A stretch of 64,000 bases of DNA from Hydrogenophaga sp. PAMC20947 (GCF_004795855.1 NZ_CP039252.1:4340001-4404000), one strand, 5' to 3'; shown: positions 29,001 through 36,566, counted from the first letter of the stretch. Translations and numbers: made by a program. Notes: a model not told the origin generated them from the letters alone.

Positions 29001-29396
29001 TTCCGGGCTGTAGATGCGGGTGACACCGTAGTCTTGCAGCTCGCGAATTTCGGCTGGCACGATCACGCCACCGCCACCGCCGAACACTTTGATGTGTTCG
29101 CCGCCGCGTGCCTTCAAGAGATCGACCATGTACTTGAAGTACTCCACATGGCCGCCCTGGTATGAGCTGATGGCAATGCCCTGGGCGTCTTCCTGCAATG
29201 CGGCCGTGACCACTTCGTCCACCGAGCGGTTGTGGCCGAGGTGAATCACTTCTGCGCCCATGCCCTGCAAGATGCGCCGCATGATGTTGATGGCGGCGTC
29301 GTGGCCGTCAAACAGGCTGGCTGCGGTGACGAAGCGCACCTTGTTGGTGGGCCGGTAATTGGCCAGGGCTTTGTAGTCGGCAGAAAGCTGGGTCAT
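26061..29396 (-). CDS. icmF: Fused isobutyryl-CoA mutase (IcmF)
   Basis: A coenzyme B12-dependent enzyme that interconverts isobutyryl-CoA and n-butyryl-CoA, with its G-protein chaperone fused in the middle. The B12-binding domain is at residues 20-150 with DGHDAAINI (His32 as cobalt ligand). The MeaI-type GTPase has its P-loop [12 protein letters not shown] at 209-220. The TIM-barrel mutase domain fills the C-terminal half ([31 protein letters not shown]). At 1111 residues it matches IcmF. The ATG at 29396 is preferred over 29453. It follows ppk2 by 78 bp, so a shared transcript is likely. IcmF of other bacteria also rearranges isovaleryl/pivalyl-CoA. Confidence 0.96.
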   Translation of the reverse strand: MTQLSADYKALANYRPTNKVRFVTAASLFDGHDAAINIMRRILQGMGAEVIHLGHNRSVDEVVTAALQEDAQGIAISSYQGGHVEYFKYMVDLLKARGGEHIKVFGGGGGVIVPAEIRELQDYGVTRIYSPEDGQRMGLAGMIGEMVMRCDQDITGYAPKNVAAIQGHSEMQWRALAQLITAVENGKAAPALLDAVRAQAADDKTPVLGITGTGGAGKSSLTDELIRRIRLDQSDALRIAVISIDPSRRKSGGALLGDRIRMNAISPWVPTELVSPGAGGGPDNRQRVFMRSLATREASSEISAALPDVLAACKVAGFDLIVVETSGIGQGDAAIVPHVSVPMYVMTPEFGAASQLEKIDMLDFAEFVAINKFDRKGAADALRDVSKQVQRNREAFTVMPDTMPVFGTMAARFNDDGVTALYQAIKIRLQALGLPLTEGKLPLANVRHSTNQTPIVPPARTRYLAEITDTVRGYKGRARAQARLAREVQQLTEASRMLAADKTHRPKASEAAMDLAKEREIRLDGDARKLLAQWPDMQKAYAGEEYVVKIRDKEIRTALTSKSLSGTVIRKVALPQFEDHGEILKWLMLDNVPGSYPYTAGTFAFKREGEDPTRMFAGEGDAFRTNKRFKLLSEGMPAKRLSTAFDSVTLYGNDPDPRPDIYGKVGNSGVSIATLDDMKVLYGGFDLCAPATSVSMTINGPAPSILAMFMNTAIDQNIEKFKTDNGREPTDTEAAKIRAWVLANVRGTVQADILKEDQGQNTCIFSTEFSLKVMGDIAQYFVHHDVRNFYSVSISGYHIAEAGANPISQLAFTLSNGFTFVEAYLARGMHIDDFAPNLSFFFSNGMDPEYTVLGRVARRIWAVAMKEKYGANERSQKLKYHVQTSGRSLHAQEIQFNDIRTTLQALIAIYDNCNSLHTNAFDEAITTPTEESVRRAMAIQLIINREWGLAKNENPNQGAFIIDDLTELVEEAVLAEFEKIADRGGVLGAMETGYQRGKIQDESMHYEMLKHTGEYPIVGVNTFRNPHGDEVMETLELARSTDDEKQSQLQRLKAFHEIHAAEAPAMLERLKHAVIHNANVFDVLMDAVRVCSLGQITGALFEVGGQYRRNM

Positions 29397-29474
29397 GGGT
29401 TTGTCTCTTGAGTTATCGGTGTGGATTCGATGGCGAATGCGATAGCGGGCCAAAGTGACGCAAAGCCGTTTCGG

Positions 29475-30377
29475 CTATTCAATGCGCATGCCTTTGAGGG
29501 CTGGGTCTTCGGGCGGAAAGCGCAGGTCCATGGCTTTCAGCGTGTCGCGCACGAGGGTGGCAATCATCAGGTTGCGGTGGGTCTTGGAGTCGGCGGGGAC
29601 CACGGTCCAAGGCGCCCAGGGCGTGCTGGTGGCGTTCAGCAGGTCTTCATACGCTTGCTGGTAGGCCTTCCACTGTTTGCGCACGGCGACATCTCCTTGG
29701 CTGAATTTCCAGTGTTTCTCGACGTTGTCGATGCGCTCTTGCAGCCGTTCCCGCTGCTCCTCAAAGCTGATGTGCAGCATGAACTTGAGGACCACGGTGC
29801 CAGTCTCCGTCAGCAGGCGCTCAAAATCGTTGAGGTGGGCGTAGCGCTGCGCGGTCTGCTCGGGGGTGATCCACTCGTTGACCACCGGCACAAGCACGTC
29901 TTCATAGTGGCTGCGGTTGAAGACCATGATTTCGCCCGCGCCGGGCATGCGCTGGTGGATGCGCCAGAGGTAATCGTGGTCGCGCTCGGTTTCGGTGGGG
30001 GCTTTCCAGCCCACCGTGTGCACGCCCAGCGGGCTGGTCTGGCTGAACACGCCGCGCACTGTGCCGTCTTTGCCTGCGGTATCCGTGCCCTGCAGCACGA
30101 TCAGCAACTTGTGGCGGCCATCGGCGAAAAACAGGTTTTGCAGGCCATCGATTTCGGTCGCCAGTGTCTGCACCAGCGCTTTGTCTTCATCCTTCTTGCC
30201 TTGAGACCAGGGCTTCTCGCCGGGTTTGAAGGTGTCCAGCGAAACGCGGTCTTTGGCCTTGCGATCGACACCCGCGCTCACCTCAACCTGCCAGTTGGCC
30301 CAAAGACTGCCTTTGGGCGCGCGGACCACTTTTTCCGGGGGGATCAGTGGTGGGGCATCCTTGCGGGCAGCTGGCAT
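29475..30377 (-). CDS. ppk2: Polyphosphate kinase 2 family protein
   Basis: PPK2 enzymes phosphorylate nucleoside mono- or diphosphates using polyphosphate. The 300-residue protein has the Walker A-like VLQGTDTAGKDGTVRGVF, the lid region SPLGVHTVGWKAPTETERDHDYLWR and the Walker B-like IMVFNRSHYEDVLVP. The start at 30377 has GAGGAG 8 bases upstream; the longer frame to 30524 would run through the palindromic operator and is rejected. It is the first gene downstream of the 24-bp palindrome, with icmF next, so it may restore nucleotide triphosphates for the GTP-dependent mutase. That link is inference. Confidence 0.93.
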   Translation of the reverse strand: MPAARKDAPPLIPPEKVVRAPKGSLWANWQVEVSAGVDRKAKDRVSLDTFKPGEKPWSQGKKDEDKALVQTLATEIDGLQNLFFADGRHKLLIVLQGTDTAGKDGTVRGVFSQTSPLGVHTVGWKAPTETERDHDYLWRIHQRMPGAGEIMVFNRSHYEDVLVPVVNEWITPEQTAQRYAHLNDFERLLTETGTVVLKFMLHISFEEQRERLQERIDNVEKHWKFSQGDVAVRKQWKAYQQAYEDLLNATSTPWAPWTVVPADSKTHRNLMIATLVRDTLKAMDLRFPPEDPALKGMRIE

Positions 30378-30410
30378 GGGGGTCTCCTCAAAGGCGGGCA
30401 CAGGTTTTTG

Positions 30411-30434
30411 ATTGACGTTTACGTAAACGTCAAT
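30411..30434. promoter_or_regulatory. 24-bp perfect palindromic operator upstream of ppk2-icmF
   Basis: The half-site ATTGACGTTTAC is followed by its exact reverse complement, giving 24 bp of perfect dyad symmetry centred 45 bp upstream of the ppk2 start. The TTTACGTAAA core resembles operators described for MerR-family LiuR regulators of branched-chain amino acid catabolism. That fits icmF being the second gene. The cognate regulator is not in the window. Confidence 0.75.
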
Positions 30435-30477
30435 TCGGAATCTTACCGCAGCCGACGTTGACTTGCCATGGGGTGGA

Positions 30478-30512
30478 CCCGCATGCGGCACTTCAGCGCC
30501 ACCGCATGCGGG
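30478..30512. repeat. Stem-loop built from two CCGCATGCGG palindromes
   Basis: CCGCATGCGG occurs at 30479-30488 and 30502-30511. Together they form an 11-bp stem with a 13-nt loop in the divergent region between ppk2 and the CsoR-family gene. Its role is unknown; it may insulate the two divergent promoters. Confidence 0.5.
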
Positions 30513-30539
30513 GGAGGGTGGCATCTGCGTCGGAGGTCG

Positions 30540-30583
30540 TTGCAGATCTTTGGCGCCACCTTCTAGAATACTTGAAGGGGTAT
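30540..30583 (+). promoter_or_regulatory. Promoter and candidate CsoR-family operator of the persulfide operon
   Basis: TTGCAG (30540-30545) and TAGAAT (30564-30569), 18 bp apart, form a sigma70-like promoter about 75 bp upstream of the repressor start. ATAC-N8-GTAT (30568-30583), with the G-tract half GGGGTAT, overlaps the expected start point. This resembles the GC-tract operators of CsoR/CstR-family repressors and would give autoregulation. Confidence 0.55.
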
Positions 30584-30642
30584 GGTTTACATGCCCTCAG
30601 GCCGGGCGGTTTGAGCCCCCTTTGTTACTTTCAGGAACCACC

Positions 30643-30888
30643 ATGTCCACAGTCCATGACCCCGAACGCAAACGAGCCTTGGTGCTTCGCCTCAAACGTG
30701 TGGAGGGGCAATTGCGTGGCATCCAGAAACTGATTGAAACGGACACCGATTGTGAAAAAGTGGCCCAGCAATTGGCTGCTGCGCGCAAGGCTCTGGACAA
30801 GACCTTCTTTTCCATGATTGGTTGCATGATCGCCCAGGGTGATGTGCCCGCTGACGACGTGGCCGATATGCTCGCCCGTTTTTCCTGA
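30643..30888 (+). CDS. CsoR/FrmR-family (DUF156) transcriptional repressor, probable persulfide sensor
   Basis: An 81-residue all-helical repressor. LVLRLKRVEGQLRGIQKLIE is the DUF156 DNA-binding helix and TDCEKVAQQLAAARKALDK carries the conserved N-terminal Cys. The second Cys, in FFSMIGCMIAQ, lies 24 residues later. It is not at the position of the copper-binding Cys of CsoR or the second Cys of staphylococcal CstR, and the copper-ligand His is absent. Metal sensing is therefore unlikely. Directly upstream of a persulfide dioxygenase-rhodanese gene, it is probably a reactive sulfur sensor. AGGAA precedes the ATG. Confidence 0.85.
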   Translation: MSTVHDPERKRALVLRLKRVEGQLRGIQKLIETDTDCEKVAQQLAAARKALDKTFFSMIGCMIAQGDVPADDVADMLARFS

Positions 30889-30919
30889 GGGCCTCAAGGC
30901 CCGAACCCCGGAGACCGCC

Positions 30920-32035
30920 ATGAACCCGATCCAGTTGTTTGATACCGATTCCAGCACCTACACCTACATCGTCTTTGATCCCGATACCCGGGAAGCGGTC
31001 ATCATCGACCCGGTCGAAGAGCAGTTGCAAAGGGATCTGGAGGCCGTGCGGGAATACGGGCTCAAGGTGGTCTGGACGGTGGAGACCCATGCCCATGCCG
31101 ACCACATCACCAGCGCGGGTCAGCTGGCCGAGCTCCTCGGTGCGCGCACCGCCGCCCCTGCGGGCTGCGGCATTGGAACCGCCGGTGTGCAGCTGCAACA
31201 CGGCGATACGCTGGATTTTGGTGGCGAGGCGCTCGAAGCTTTGCACACGCCTGGCCACACCGCGGGCAGCATGAGCTTCGTCTGGCGGAATCATGTGTTC
31301 ACGGGCGACACCCTGCTGATCAACGGCTGTGGCCGCACCGACTTTCAGTCGGGCAGCTCGCATGACCTGTATCGCAGCCTCACTGAGGTGTTGTTCGCCT
31401 TGCCCGCCAGCACCAGCGTCTGGCCGGGGCACGACTACCAGGGCCGAACCCATTCCAGCATCGGACAGGAAAAGACCAGCAATGCGCGCGTGGCGGGCAA
31501 GACCGAGGCCGAATTTGTGGCGCTGATGGCCGCGCTCAATTTGCCCAAACCCCGTCGAATCGACGAGGCAGTCCCGGCGAACCTGAGTTCGGGCCTGCGC
31601 CACGACGCCGACGGCGCCTTGCTCATGCAGCCTCGACCCGTGTCGGCGGGCTATGCGGGCGATGTCTCACCACAGCTGGCCTGGCAATGGGTGCAGGCGG
31701 GCGAGGCCGTGATGGTCGATGTGCGCACCGACGCGGAGCGTGAGTGGGTGGGTCATGTGCCTGGCGCTCACGCGGTGGCGTGGAAGCAGTGGCCTGGCAT
31801 GGCCTTGAATCCCGGGTTTGATGCGGGCGTGCAGGCTGCGGTCGGCGCTGAGCAGAAGCTGGTGCTGTTGTGCCGCAGTGGTGTGCGTTCGATTGCGGCC
31901 GCACAGCGGGCGACCCAGCTGGGTCTGGAGGCCTACAACATTCTGGAAGGCTTTGAGGGCGATCCCGATGCGTCGGCCCACCGCGGCGAGCGCGGCGGTT
32001 GGCGGTTTCGGGGGCTGCCCTGGCGCCAGAACTGA
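30920..32035 (+). CDS. Persulfide dioxygenase-rhodanese fusion (PRF type)
   Basis: The N-terminal beta-lactamase-fold domain (about 1-240) has ETHAHADHITSAG (His57, His59, Asp61, His62) and the persulfide dioxygenase pattern FTGDTLLINGCGRTDFQSG. The C-terminal rhodanese domain (about 255-371) has active-site Cys318 in CRSGVRS. Such fusions, known from Burkholderia, oxidise glutathione persulfide to sulfite and exchange sulfur with thiosulfate. The ATG at 30920 follows the repressor stop by 31 bp, so the two form a sulfide-detoxification operon. No sulfide:quinone reductase is adjacent. Confidence 0.93.
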   Translation: MNPIQLFDTDSSTYTYIVFDPDTREAVIIDPVEEQLQRDLEAVREYGLKVVWTVETHAHADHITSAGQLAELLGARTAAPAGCGIGTAGVQLQHGDTLDFGGEALEALHTPGHTAGSMSFVWRNHVFTGDTLLINGCGRTDFQSGSSHDLYRSLTEVLFALPASTSVWPGHDYQGRTHSSIGQEKTSNARVAGKTEAEFVALMAALNLPKPRRIDEAVPANLSSGLRHDADGALLMQPRPVSAGYAGDVSPQLAWQWVQAGEAVMVDVRTDAEREWVGHVPGAHAVAWKQWPGMALNPGFDAGVQAAVGAEQKLVLLCRSGVRSIAAAQRATQLGLEAYNILEGFEGDPDASAHRGERGGWRFRGLPWRQN

Positions 32036-32149
32036 GGGCAAAACCGGGTTAAACCGGTGTTCAGGCGTGGGATTCTGGCGCCATCCCGGGCCGAAAACGG
32101 GCCGCTTATCGGCTTCTTAGCCAGATTCTTGAGCACAAAAGCAAACACG

Positions 32150-32169
32150 ACCTGTCAGCCCTGACAGGT
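32150..32169. promoter_or_regulatory. lux box upstream of the CqsA-type autoinducer synthase
   Basis: ACCTGTCAGCCCTGACAGGT has perfect 9-bp arms (ACCTGTCAG / CTGACAGGT) around a 2-bp centre. This is the length, spacing and core (CTG-N10-CAG) of LuxR-family operators such as that of Vibrio fischeri. It ends 64 bp before the synthase ATG. A related box lies at 35903-35922. Confidence 0.85.
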
Positions 32170-32232
32170 GGCGTGGGGTTTGTTACGCATTTCTTTTTTC
32201 AATGGGGTTTTCTATCCACTAAGGAAAACTCC

Positions 32233-33498
32233 ATGGAACTGCTTGAACTGACCCGTGAAAACACCCAAATCAACCCCGCTCTGTCCGCGCATCTGTGTGA
32301 CCGCATCGAGCGTGATTTCATCAAACGATGGAATGGCCCTTGGGGTGGTCGCTCCCTGGTTCATGGGCGTGATCCGGGCCCCAATTCGGTTCGGCTCAAC
32401 GGCAACGACTACCTGAACCTGACCGGCCGCCCCGAGATCGTTCAGGCCCAGTCGGAAGCCTTGCGCTCGGACACGGAGTTCGTGATCCAGTCGGGCTCGT
32501 TTTTGCTGGAAACCCACCCGGTGCGGGCTTTCGAAAAGAAGATGGCGAACTGGATTGGCAAAGACGATGGGGTGTTGTGCCAGTCGGGCTACGCGGCCAA
32601 CATGGGCCTGTTGCAGTGCATCGCAGACGCGCAGACCCCGGTTTACATGGACATGCTCGCCCACACCTCGTTGTGGGAGGGCGCGCGGCGCGCCGAGGCG
32701 CCGGTCCATCCGTTTCGCCACAACGATGTGGACCATCTGAGGCGCCTGATCGCCAAACACGGTGGCGGGCTGGTGGTTGTGGATTCGGTGTACAGCACCA
32801 CCGGTGCCATGGCGCCCCTGGTGGATCTTGTGGACGTTGCCGAAGCAGGGGGCTGCATGATTCTGGTGGACGAGTCGCATTCCCTGGGCACCCATGGGCC
32901 TGGTGGGGCGGGCTTGTGCGTGGCATTGGGCCTGTCGCACCGCGTGCACTTCGTCACCGCCAGCCTGGCCAAAGCCTTTGCCGGCCGGGCCGGATTCTTC
33001 AACATCCCGACCGGGCTGCGCAATTACATCCTGAGCACCAGCCACCACAACATTTTCAGCTCCTGTCTGTTGCCCCATGAGGTCGCAGGCCTGAGTACCA
33101 CGCTGGATGTGGTTCAGGGCTGTGATGTCGAACGGGAGCGGCTGCACCGCATCAGCCGCCAGATGCGCGAATCGTTCAGCGAACTGGGGTACCCGGTGCA
33201 CCAGGGCACGGAGCAGATCATCGCGCTGGAGGGGGGGACCGAGCCCGATACGCTGGTGCTGCGCGACCACCTGGAATCGCGCGACGTGTTTGGCGCGGTG
33301 TTTTGTGCGCCGGCCACCGCCCGCAACCGCACCATGGTGCGCCTGACGCTGAGCTCGGCCTTGACCGATGCCGAATTGGACCATGTGGCCCATGTGGCCC
33401 GGGAGATCGCACCTTTGGTCAAACCCTGGGAGTGGCCGCTGGCCCGGCGCGCGCGCAGCGCCCGGGTGCAGATCCCGGCTCAGGTTCAGGCGTCCTGA
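32233..33498 (+). CDS. cqsA: CqsA/LqsA/JqsA-type alpha-hydroxyketone autoinducer synthase (PLP-dependent)
   Basis: A 421-residue PLP enzyme of the alpha-oxoamine synthase fold. CqsA/LqsA enzymes condense acyl-CoA with an amino-acid-derived substrate to make CAI-1/LAI-1-type signals. Diagnostic motifs are VRLNGNDYLNLTGRPEI, GSFLLETHPVRAFEKKMANW, VDESHSLGTHGPGG (Asp213, His216) and FVTASLAKAFAGRAGFF with the Schiff-base Lys247. The H-S-L-G-T-H-G motif and the adjacent CqsS-like kinase separate it from KBL or BioF. AAGGA precedes the ATG, and a lux box lies upstream. Its 3' end overlaps the convergent response-regulator gene by 13 bp. Confidence 0.93.
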   Translation: MELLELTRENTQINPALSAHLCDRIERDFIKRWNGPWGGRSLVHGRDPGPNSVRLNGNDYLNLTGRPEIVQAQSEALRSDTEFVIQSGSFLLETHPVRAFEKKMANWIGKDDGVLCQSGYAANMGLLQCIADAQTPVYMDMLAHTSLWEGARRAEAPVHPFRHNDVDHLRRLIAKHGGGLVVVDSVYSTTGAMAPLVDLVDVAEAGGCMILVDESHSLGTHGPGGAGLCVALGLSHRVHFVTASLAKAFAGRAGFFNIPTGLRNYILSTSHHNIFSSCLLPHEVAGLSTTLDVVQGCDVERERLHRISRQMRESFSELGYPVHQGTEQIIALEGGTEPDTLVLRDHLESRDVFGAVFCAPATARNRTMVRLTLSSALTDAELDHVAHVAREIAPLVKPWEWPLARRARSARVQIPAQVQAS

Positions 33499-34472
33499 AT
33501 CGAGCGGGAGCCCTGCACTTCCAGAAAGTTGTGATACGGGTAGACGGGTTGCGCCAGATCGCTGTCTTCCAGGGGGAAGACCGCCCCCAACAGCAACCCG
33601 TCTTCTCCGACCGGAAACGCCTGGTTGGTGCGGATGGGACCACGAAGGTTCAGGTGTTGGTGCAGCTCCACCGCTGGCAATTGCAGTCCTTTGCCAATAT
33701 CGCGCATCCGATCGAGGGGGACGCCTGCCGAGCTGGCCAGATCGGTCAGGTCTTCCAGACCGGTGGTGGGCTCCAGTTGCAGCCATTCGCAGCGGCCCTG
33801 CGCCGTCAGGCCCAGCATGCCAAACGGTTCGCCAAGCACCACATACTCGATCCAGTTTTTCTGCGTATAGGCTTGCAGATCCCGCACCACGGACGGCACC
33901 TGCAGCAAAGACAGCTGGGCCGGTTGCAGCACGGCGCGCCACATGGTGTTGAGCCGTGGATGGGCCGCGTGGGCCAGTTTGGCCAATGCGGCCACCAGGC
34001 GGCCCGCGATGTCGGGGATCTGTTTGGCGATGAACTGGTCGATCAGGCCGCCGTTGAACGCCTGGATCGCAATTTGCTCGTCGGCCTGTCCGGTCAGGAG
34101 GATGCGCGAGCCCGGCCAGTCAAGCAGGGTGTTGAGCACCTTGAGCCCATCGGTGCCGGGCATCGCAAAGTCGACCACACAGGTCTGGGCGAACCGGTAA
34201 CGGGCTGTGTTGTTGGCCCAATACCGAAGGATCTGCGGCATCAGTGGCTGGCCCTGGCGCCAGCGCTCGATCATCTGCAGATGCAGTCCGGCGTCGGCCT
34301 CCCACCGGGCAGGCTCACCGTGCATGCGTTCGATGAACGTCGACGGGCGTGAATACATCTCGACCTGAAGGTGGGTGGGTACCACCATGCCCAGCATTTC
34401 AAGGTAATTGTGGTCATCGTCCAGGAACAGCGTGCAGCCTGAGCGGTGGTAAAGCGGGAGCGTGAGGGCCAT
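33486..34472 (-). CDS. LqsR/JqsR-like response regulator with receiver domain and no DNA-binding domain
   Basis: A 328-residue protein. The N-terminal half is a receiver: acidic pocket LFLDDD (16-20), phosphoacceptor Asp101 in VVDFAMPGTDGL, Thr127 in LLTGQ and Lys140. About 45 residues (near 50-93) are inserted between the acidic pocket and the phosphoacceptor strand, making the receiver longer than usual. The C-terminal 180 residues (LGEPFGMLGLTAQGRCEWLQ, GLLLGAVFPLEDSDLAQPVYPYH) show no HTH, GGDEF, EAL or HD-GYP motif. LqsR and JqsR proteins beside LqsS/JqsS have this overall plan. It follows its kinase gene by 24 bp. Confidence 0.82.
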   Translation of the reverse strand: MALTLPLYHRSGCTLFLDDDHNYLEMLGMVVPTHLQVEMYSRPSTFIERMHGEPARWEADAGLHLQMIERWRQGQPLMPQILRYWANNTARYRFAQTCVVDFAMPGTDGLKVLNTLLDWPGSRILLTGQADEQIAIQAFNGGLIDQFIAKQIPDIAGRLVAALAKLAHAAHPRLNTMWRAVLQPAQLSLLQVPSVVRDLQAYTQKNWIEYVVLGEPFGMLGLTAQGRCEWLQLEPTTGLEDLTDLASSAGVPLDRMRDIGKGLQLPAVELHQHLNLRGPIRTNQAFPVGEDGLLLGAVFPLEDSDLAQPVYPYHNFLEVQGSRSIQDA

Positions 34473-34496
34473 GAATGAATTCGATCGCGAAAGGGG

Positions 34497-35828
34497 TTAT
34501 GCACCGATTTCGGTGGACTGGTGCAGCGGGAGATCGACGATGAACACCGCACCCTCGTTGGGCTCTGAGTGCACACGGATGTGCCCATTGACGGTATCGA
34601 CCACGTTCTTGCAAAACGTTAATCCCAGGCCGCTGCCTACCCCTGTTTGCGTCGAGAAAAAGGGTTCAAATATCCGTTGTTGCTGGTCGTGGGAGATGCC
34701 CAGACCTTTGTCGGCCACCACCAGGCGGCCTTTGCCATGGTAAAGGCCAACCGTGACTCGCAAATCACCGGGCTCGGAGGCCCGGCTGGAGGCGGCCAGG
34801 GAATGCAGGGCATTTTTGAGCAGGTTGATGAGCATTTGGGCGAACAGCGCTCGCGAACCCATGATGCAGAAGTCGTGCAAGACCTGTACTTCCACACAGT
34901 CGCGTTCGCGTGAAGAGCGGTAGGGGAATTCTGCAATCACTTCGTGCACCAGTTCGGCCGCCTGGATCAAGGTCTTTTCGCGGGGCAGGCGCAGAAGCTG
35001 CGCGTTGGAAATCTGGGTGTCGATCTGGCGGTTCATGCTGCGCACCAGGTTTTGCAGCCGGTTGGCGAGTTCTTCGACCTTCTTGCTTTTGTTTTCCGGC
35101 ATGTCGTGCTGGGCCTGGTTGCGCAGCACGTCGCCCAGCAGGTCCACTGTGGCCAGGGGCGTGCGCAACTCATGGGCCATGACGCCCATGGTGCTCAGCA
35201 TGTTGAGCAGGCGAACCCGCCTGAGGTTGGCGCTGGAGAACCCCAGCAACATGCCCGTGCTCCAAGCAAAAAACATCACGACAACATGGTCTCCCGCCAA
35301 GGGCGGCGGCGTCAAGGCCACCGACTGGACCAGCAACCAGGCCATCAACGCGCCGGCGACGGTGCCAAGGGAGGCCAGACGCCAGTCGGTGAGATGGTAG
35401 TACACCAGGATCATGGCGCTCACACTGGCCAGCCAGACCGGGCTGGTGTCGTTGTTCCAATACATCCAGAAAAACAACACCGGCATCACCAGCCAGCAGA
35501 TCAGCGAAAAAATCCAGAGGGTCCGGGGCGCCAGGCAGTCTCGGGTGATCGAAGGCAGCAACAACACCAATCCTGAGGCCGCGGCGAGCACGCGCAACAC
35601 CCCACTTTCGTAGGGCTGGGGCATCAGAAAGCCCCAAATGGCGAAAAAAATCAAATTTCCGGCGAAAATCGCAGCACCTGCCCAACGCAGCCGTGCAGCG
35701 GATGGGTGCAAAATCGGGTCTAAGGGGGCCAGGACCACTTCGTCCAACACCCAGCGCTTCAATCTGGCTTTGGCGCTGTGTATCCACAAACGGTCCAACG
35801 ACAATATGTTCTCCTTGCAACATGGCAT
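34497..35828 (-). CDS. CqsS/LqsS-type six-helix membrane histidine kinase
   Basis: A 443-residue kinase. Six hydrophobic helices span about 46-199 and include the PQPYESGVLR segment typical of CqsS-type alpha-hydroxyketone receptors. The HisKA phosphoacceptor is His219 (MGVMAHELRTPLA), the N-box NLLKNALHSL at 335-344, and the G-box GSGLGLTFCKNVV near 398-410. Unlike Vibrio CqsS there is no C-terminal receiver; a separate regulator is encoded downstream, as in Legionella. GAGGA supports the start at 35828; a TTG at 35804 also has a strong AAGGAG. A lux box lies about 75 bp upstream. Confidence 0.9.
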   Translation of the reverse strand: MPCCKENILSLDRLWIHSAKARLKRWVLDEVVLAPLDPILHPSAARLRWAGAAIFAGNLIFFAIWGFLMPQPYESGVLRVLAAASGLVLLLPSITRDCLAPRTLWIFSLICWLVMPVLFFWMYWNNDTSPVWLASVSAMILVYYHLTDWRLASLGTVAGALMAWLLVQSVALTPPPLAGDHVVVMFFAWSTGMLLGFSSANLRRVRLLNMLSTMGVMAHELRTPLATVDLLGDVLRNQAQHDMPENKSKKVEELANRLQNLVRSMNRQIDTQISNAQLLRLPREKTLIQAAELVHEVIAEFPYRSSRERDCVEVQVLHDFCIMGSRALFAQMLINLLKNALHSLAASSRASEPGDLRVTVGLYHGKGRLVVADKGLGISHDQQQRIFEPFFSTQTGVGSGLGLTFCKNVVDTVNGHIRVHSEPNEGAVFIVDLPLHQSTEIGA

Positions 35829-35894
35829 TTTCCGGTCCTCGAGGATCGTTGATGCCCACCTCTCTATTGTCGGCGCATGGCGGCCGGACTTTTC

Positions 35895-36566
35895 ATGACC
35901 TTACCTGTCAACTTTGACAGCGTGGGGGTGGACGCCATCCTCGCGGACTGGCTGTGCGCTTTGGCCGAGCACGGCGTTGATGCGGTGGCGGTGTTGGGCC
36001 CCAATCCGACGGGCGGTCGAGACGATCGCGAAGTGCTCGCGGTTCATCCTCCCAGGCTGCTGGGGCCTGCCCAGGCGCTGGCCGAGAGCCGGGAGTTTGG
36101 CGCCAGCTGGCGGGACAGCGACGCGCCCTTGGTGGCCTGGCAAGATATTTCCAAATCGGCCTACATGGAGCATGCCGGTCGCTGGCGCCGGCTCTGGCTC
36201 GCGCATGGCCACCAGACGCTGGTGCGCGTGGCCTTTCCCTTGGCGGCCGGCCGCTCGTTTGAATGCTTCATGTTCAGTTCGCGGACGTTTGGCGACCGCT
36301 CCGAGGCTGCGGCACTGGCGTGGTCCGCCTTCAACATCTGGCCCATGCTGCGCCGGGCCATTGCCGAGAAACGCCTCAGCTTGAGCCCTCGTGAGCTTGA
36401 AAGTCTGAATCTGGCGTTTGAAGGGCTGACGGCGCGGGAAACCGCGGGCCGGATGGACTGCTCTGAGCGAACGGTCAACTACCACCTGGCCAACGCCATG
36501 GCGAAACTGAAGACCGACAACAAGCTGGCGGCGGTGCAGCGGGCTTGCTGGATCGGTCTTATCTGA
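35895..36566 (+). CDS. LuxR-family regulator with divergent autoinducer-binding domain
   Basis: About 223 residues. The C-terminal LuxR HTH is canonical ([48 protein letters not shown]) and of the acyl-homoserine-lactone-regulator type. The N-terminal domain has the right length, but the usual ligand-pocket spacing W-x3-Y-x8-D-P-x13-W is not evident; the nearest region is [15 protein letters not shown] (68-82). A non-AHL ligand, or none, is possible. The start may be ATG 35877 or 35895, and neither has a good ribosome binding site. A lux box overlaps codons 3-10. It diverges from the kinase operon. No luxI is in the window. Confidence 0.85.
   Translation: MTLPVNFDSVGVDAILADWLCALAEHGVDAVAVLGPNPTGGRDDREVLAVHPPRLLGPAQALAESREFGASWRDSDAPLVAWQDISKSAYMEHAGRWRRLWLAHGHQTLVRVAFPLAAGRSFECFMFSSRTFGDRSEAAALAWSAFNIWPMLRRAIAEKRLSLSPRELESLNLAFEGLTARETAGRMDCSERTVNYHLANAMAKLKTDNKLAAVQRACWIGLI
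35903..35922. promoter_or_regulatory. Second lux box, upstream of the CqsS-like kinase operon and inside the luxR-type gene
   Basis: ACCTGTCAACTTTGACAGCG has perfect CTGTCAA / TTGACAG arms around CT and shares ACCTGTCA and TGACAG with the box at 32150-32169, in the same 20-bp frame. It lies about 75 bp upstream of the kinase start on the minus strand and overlaps codons 3-10 of the luxR-type gene. That placement suits activation of the kinase operon together with autorepression of the regulator. Confidence 0.7.

Noticed and set aside
32233..33498. Reading the synthase as BioF or 2-amino-3-ketobutyrate CoA ligase
   Set aside because: The fold is shared, but the HSLGTHG motif, the SLAKAFAGRAG lysine context and the adjacent CqsS-like kinase favour an autoinducer synthase.
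32233..36566. A luxI-type AHL synthase in the quorum-sensing locus
   Set aside because: No frame on either strand shows the LuxI pattern (conserved Arg/Phe/Trp/Asp/Glu block); the only synthase here is the PLP-dependent CqsA type.
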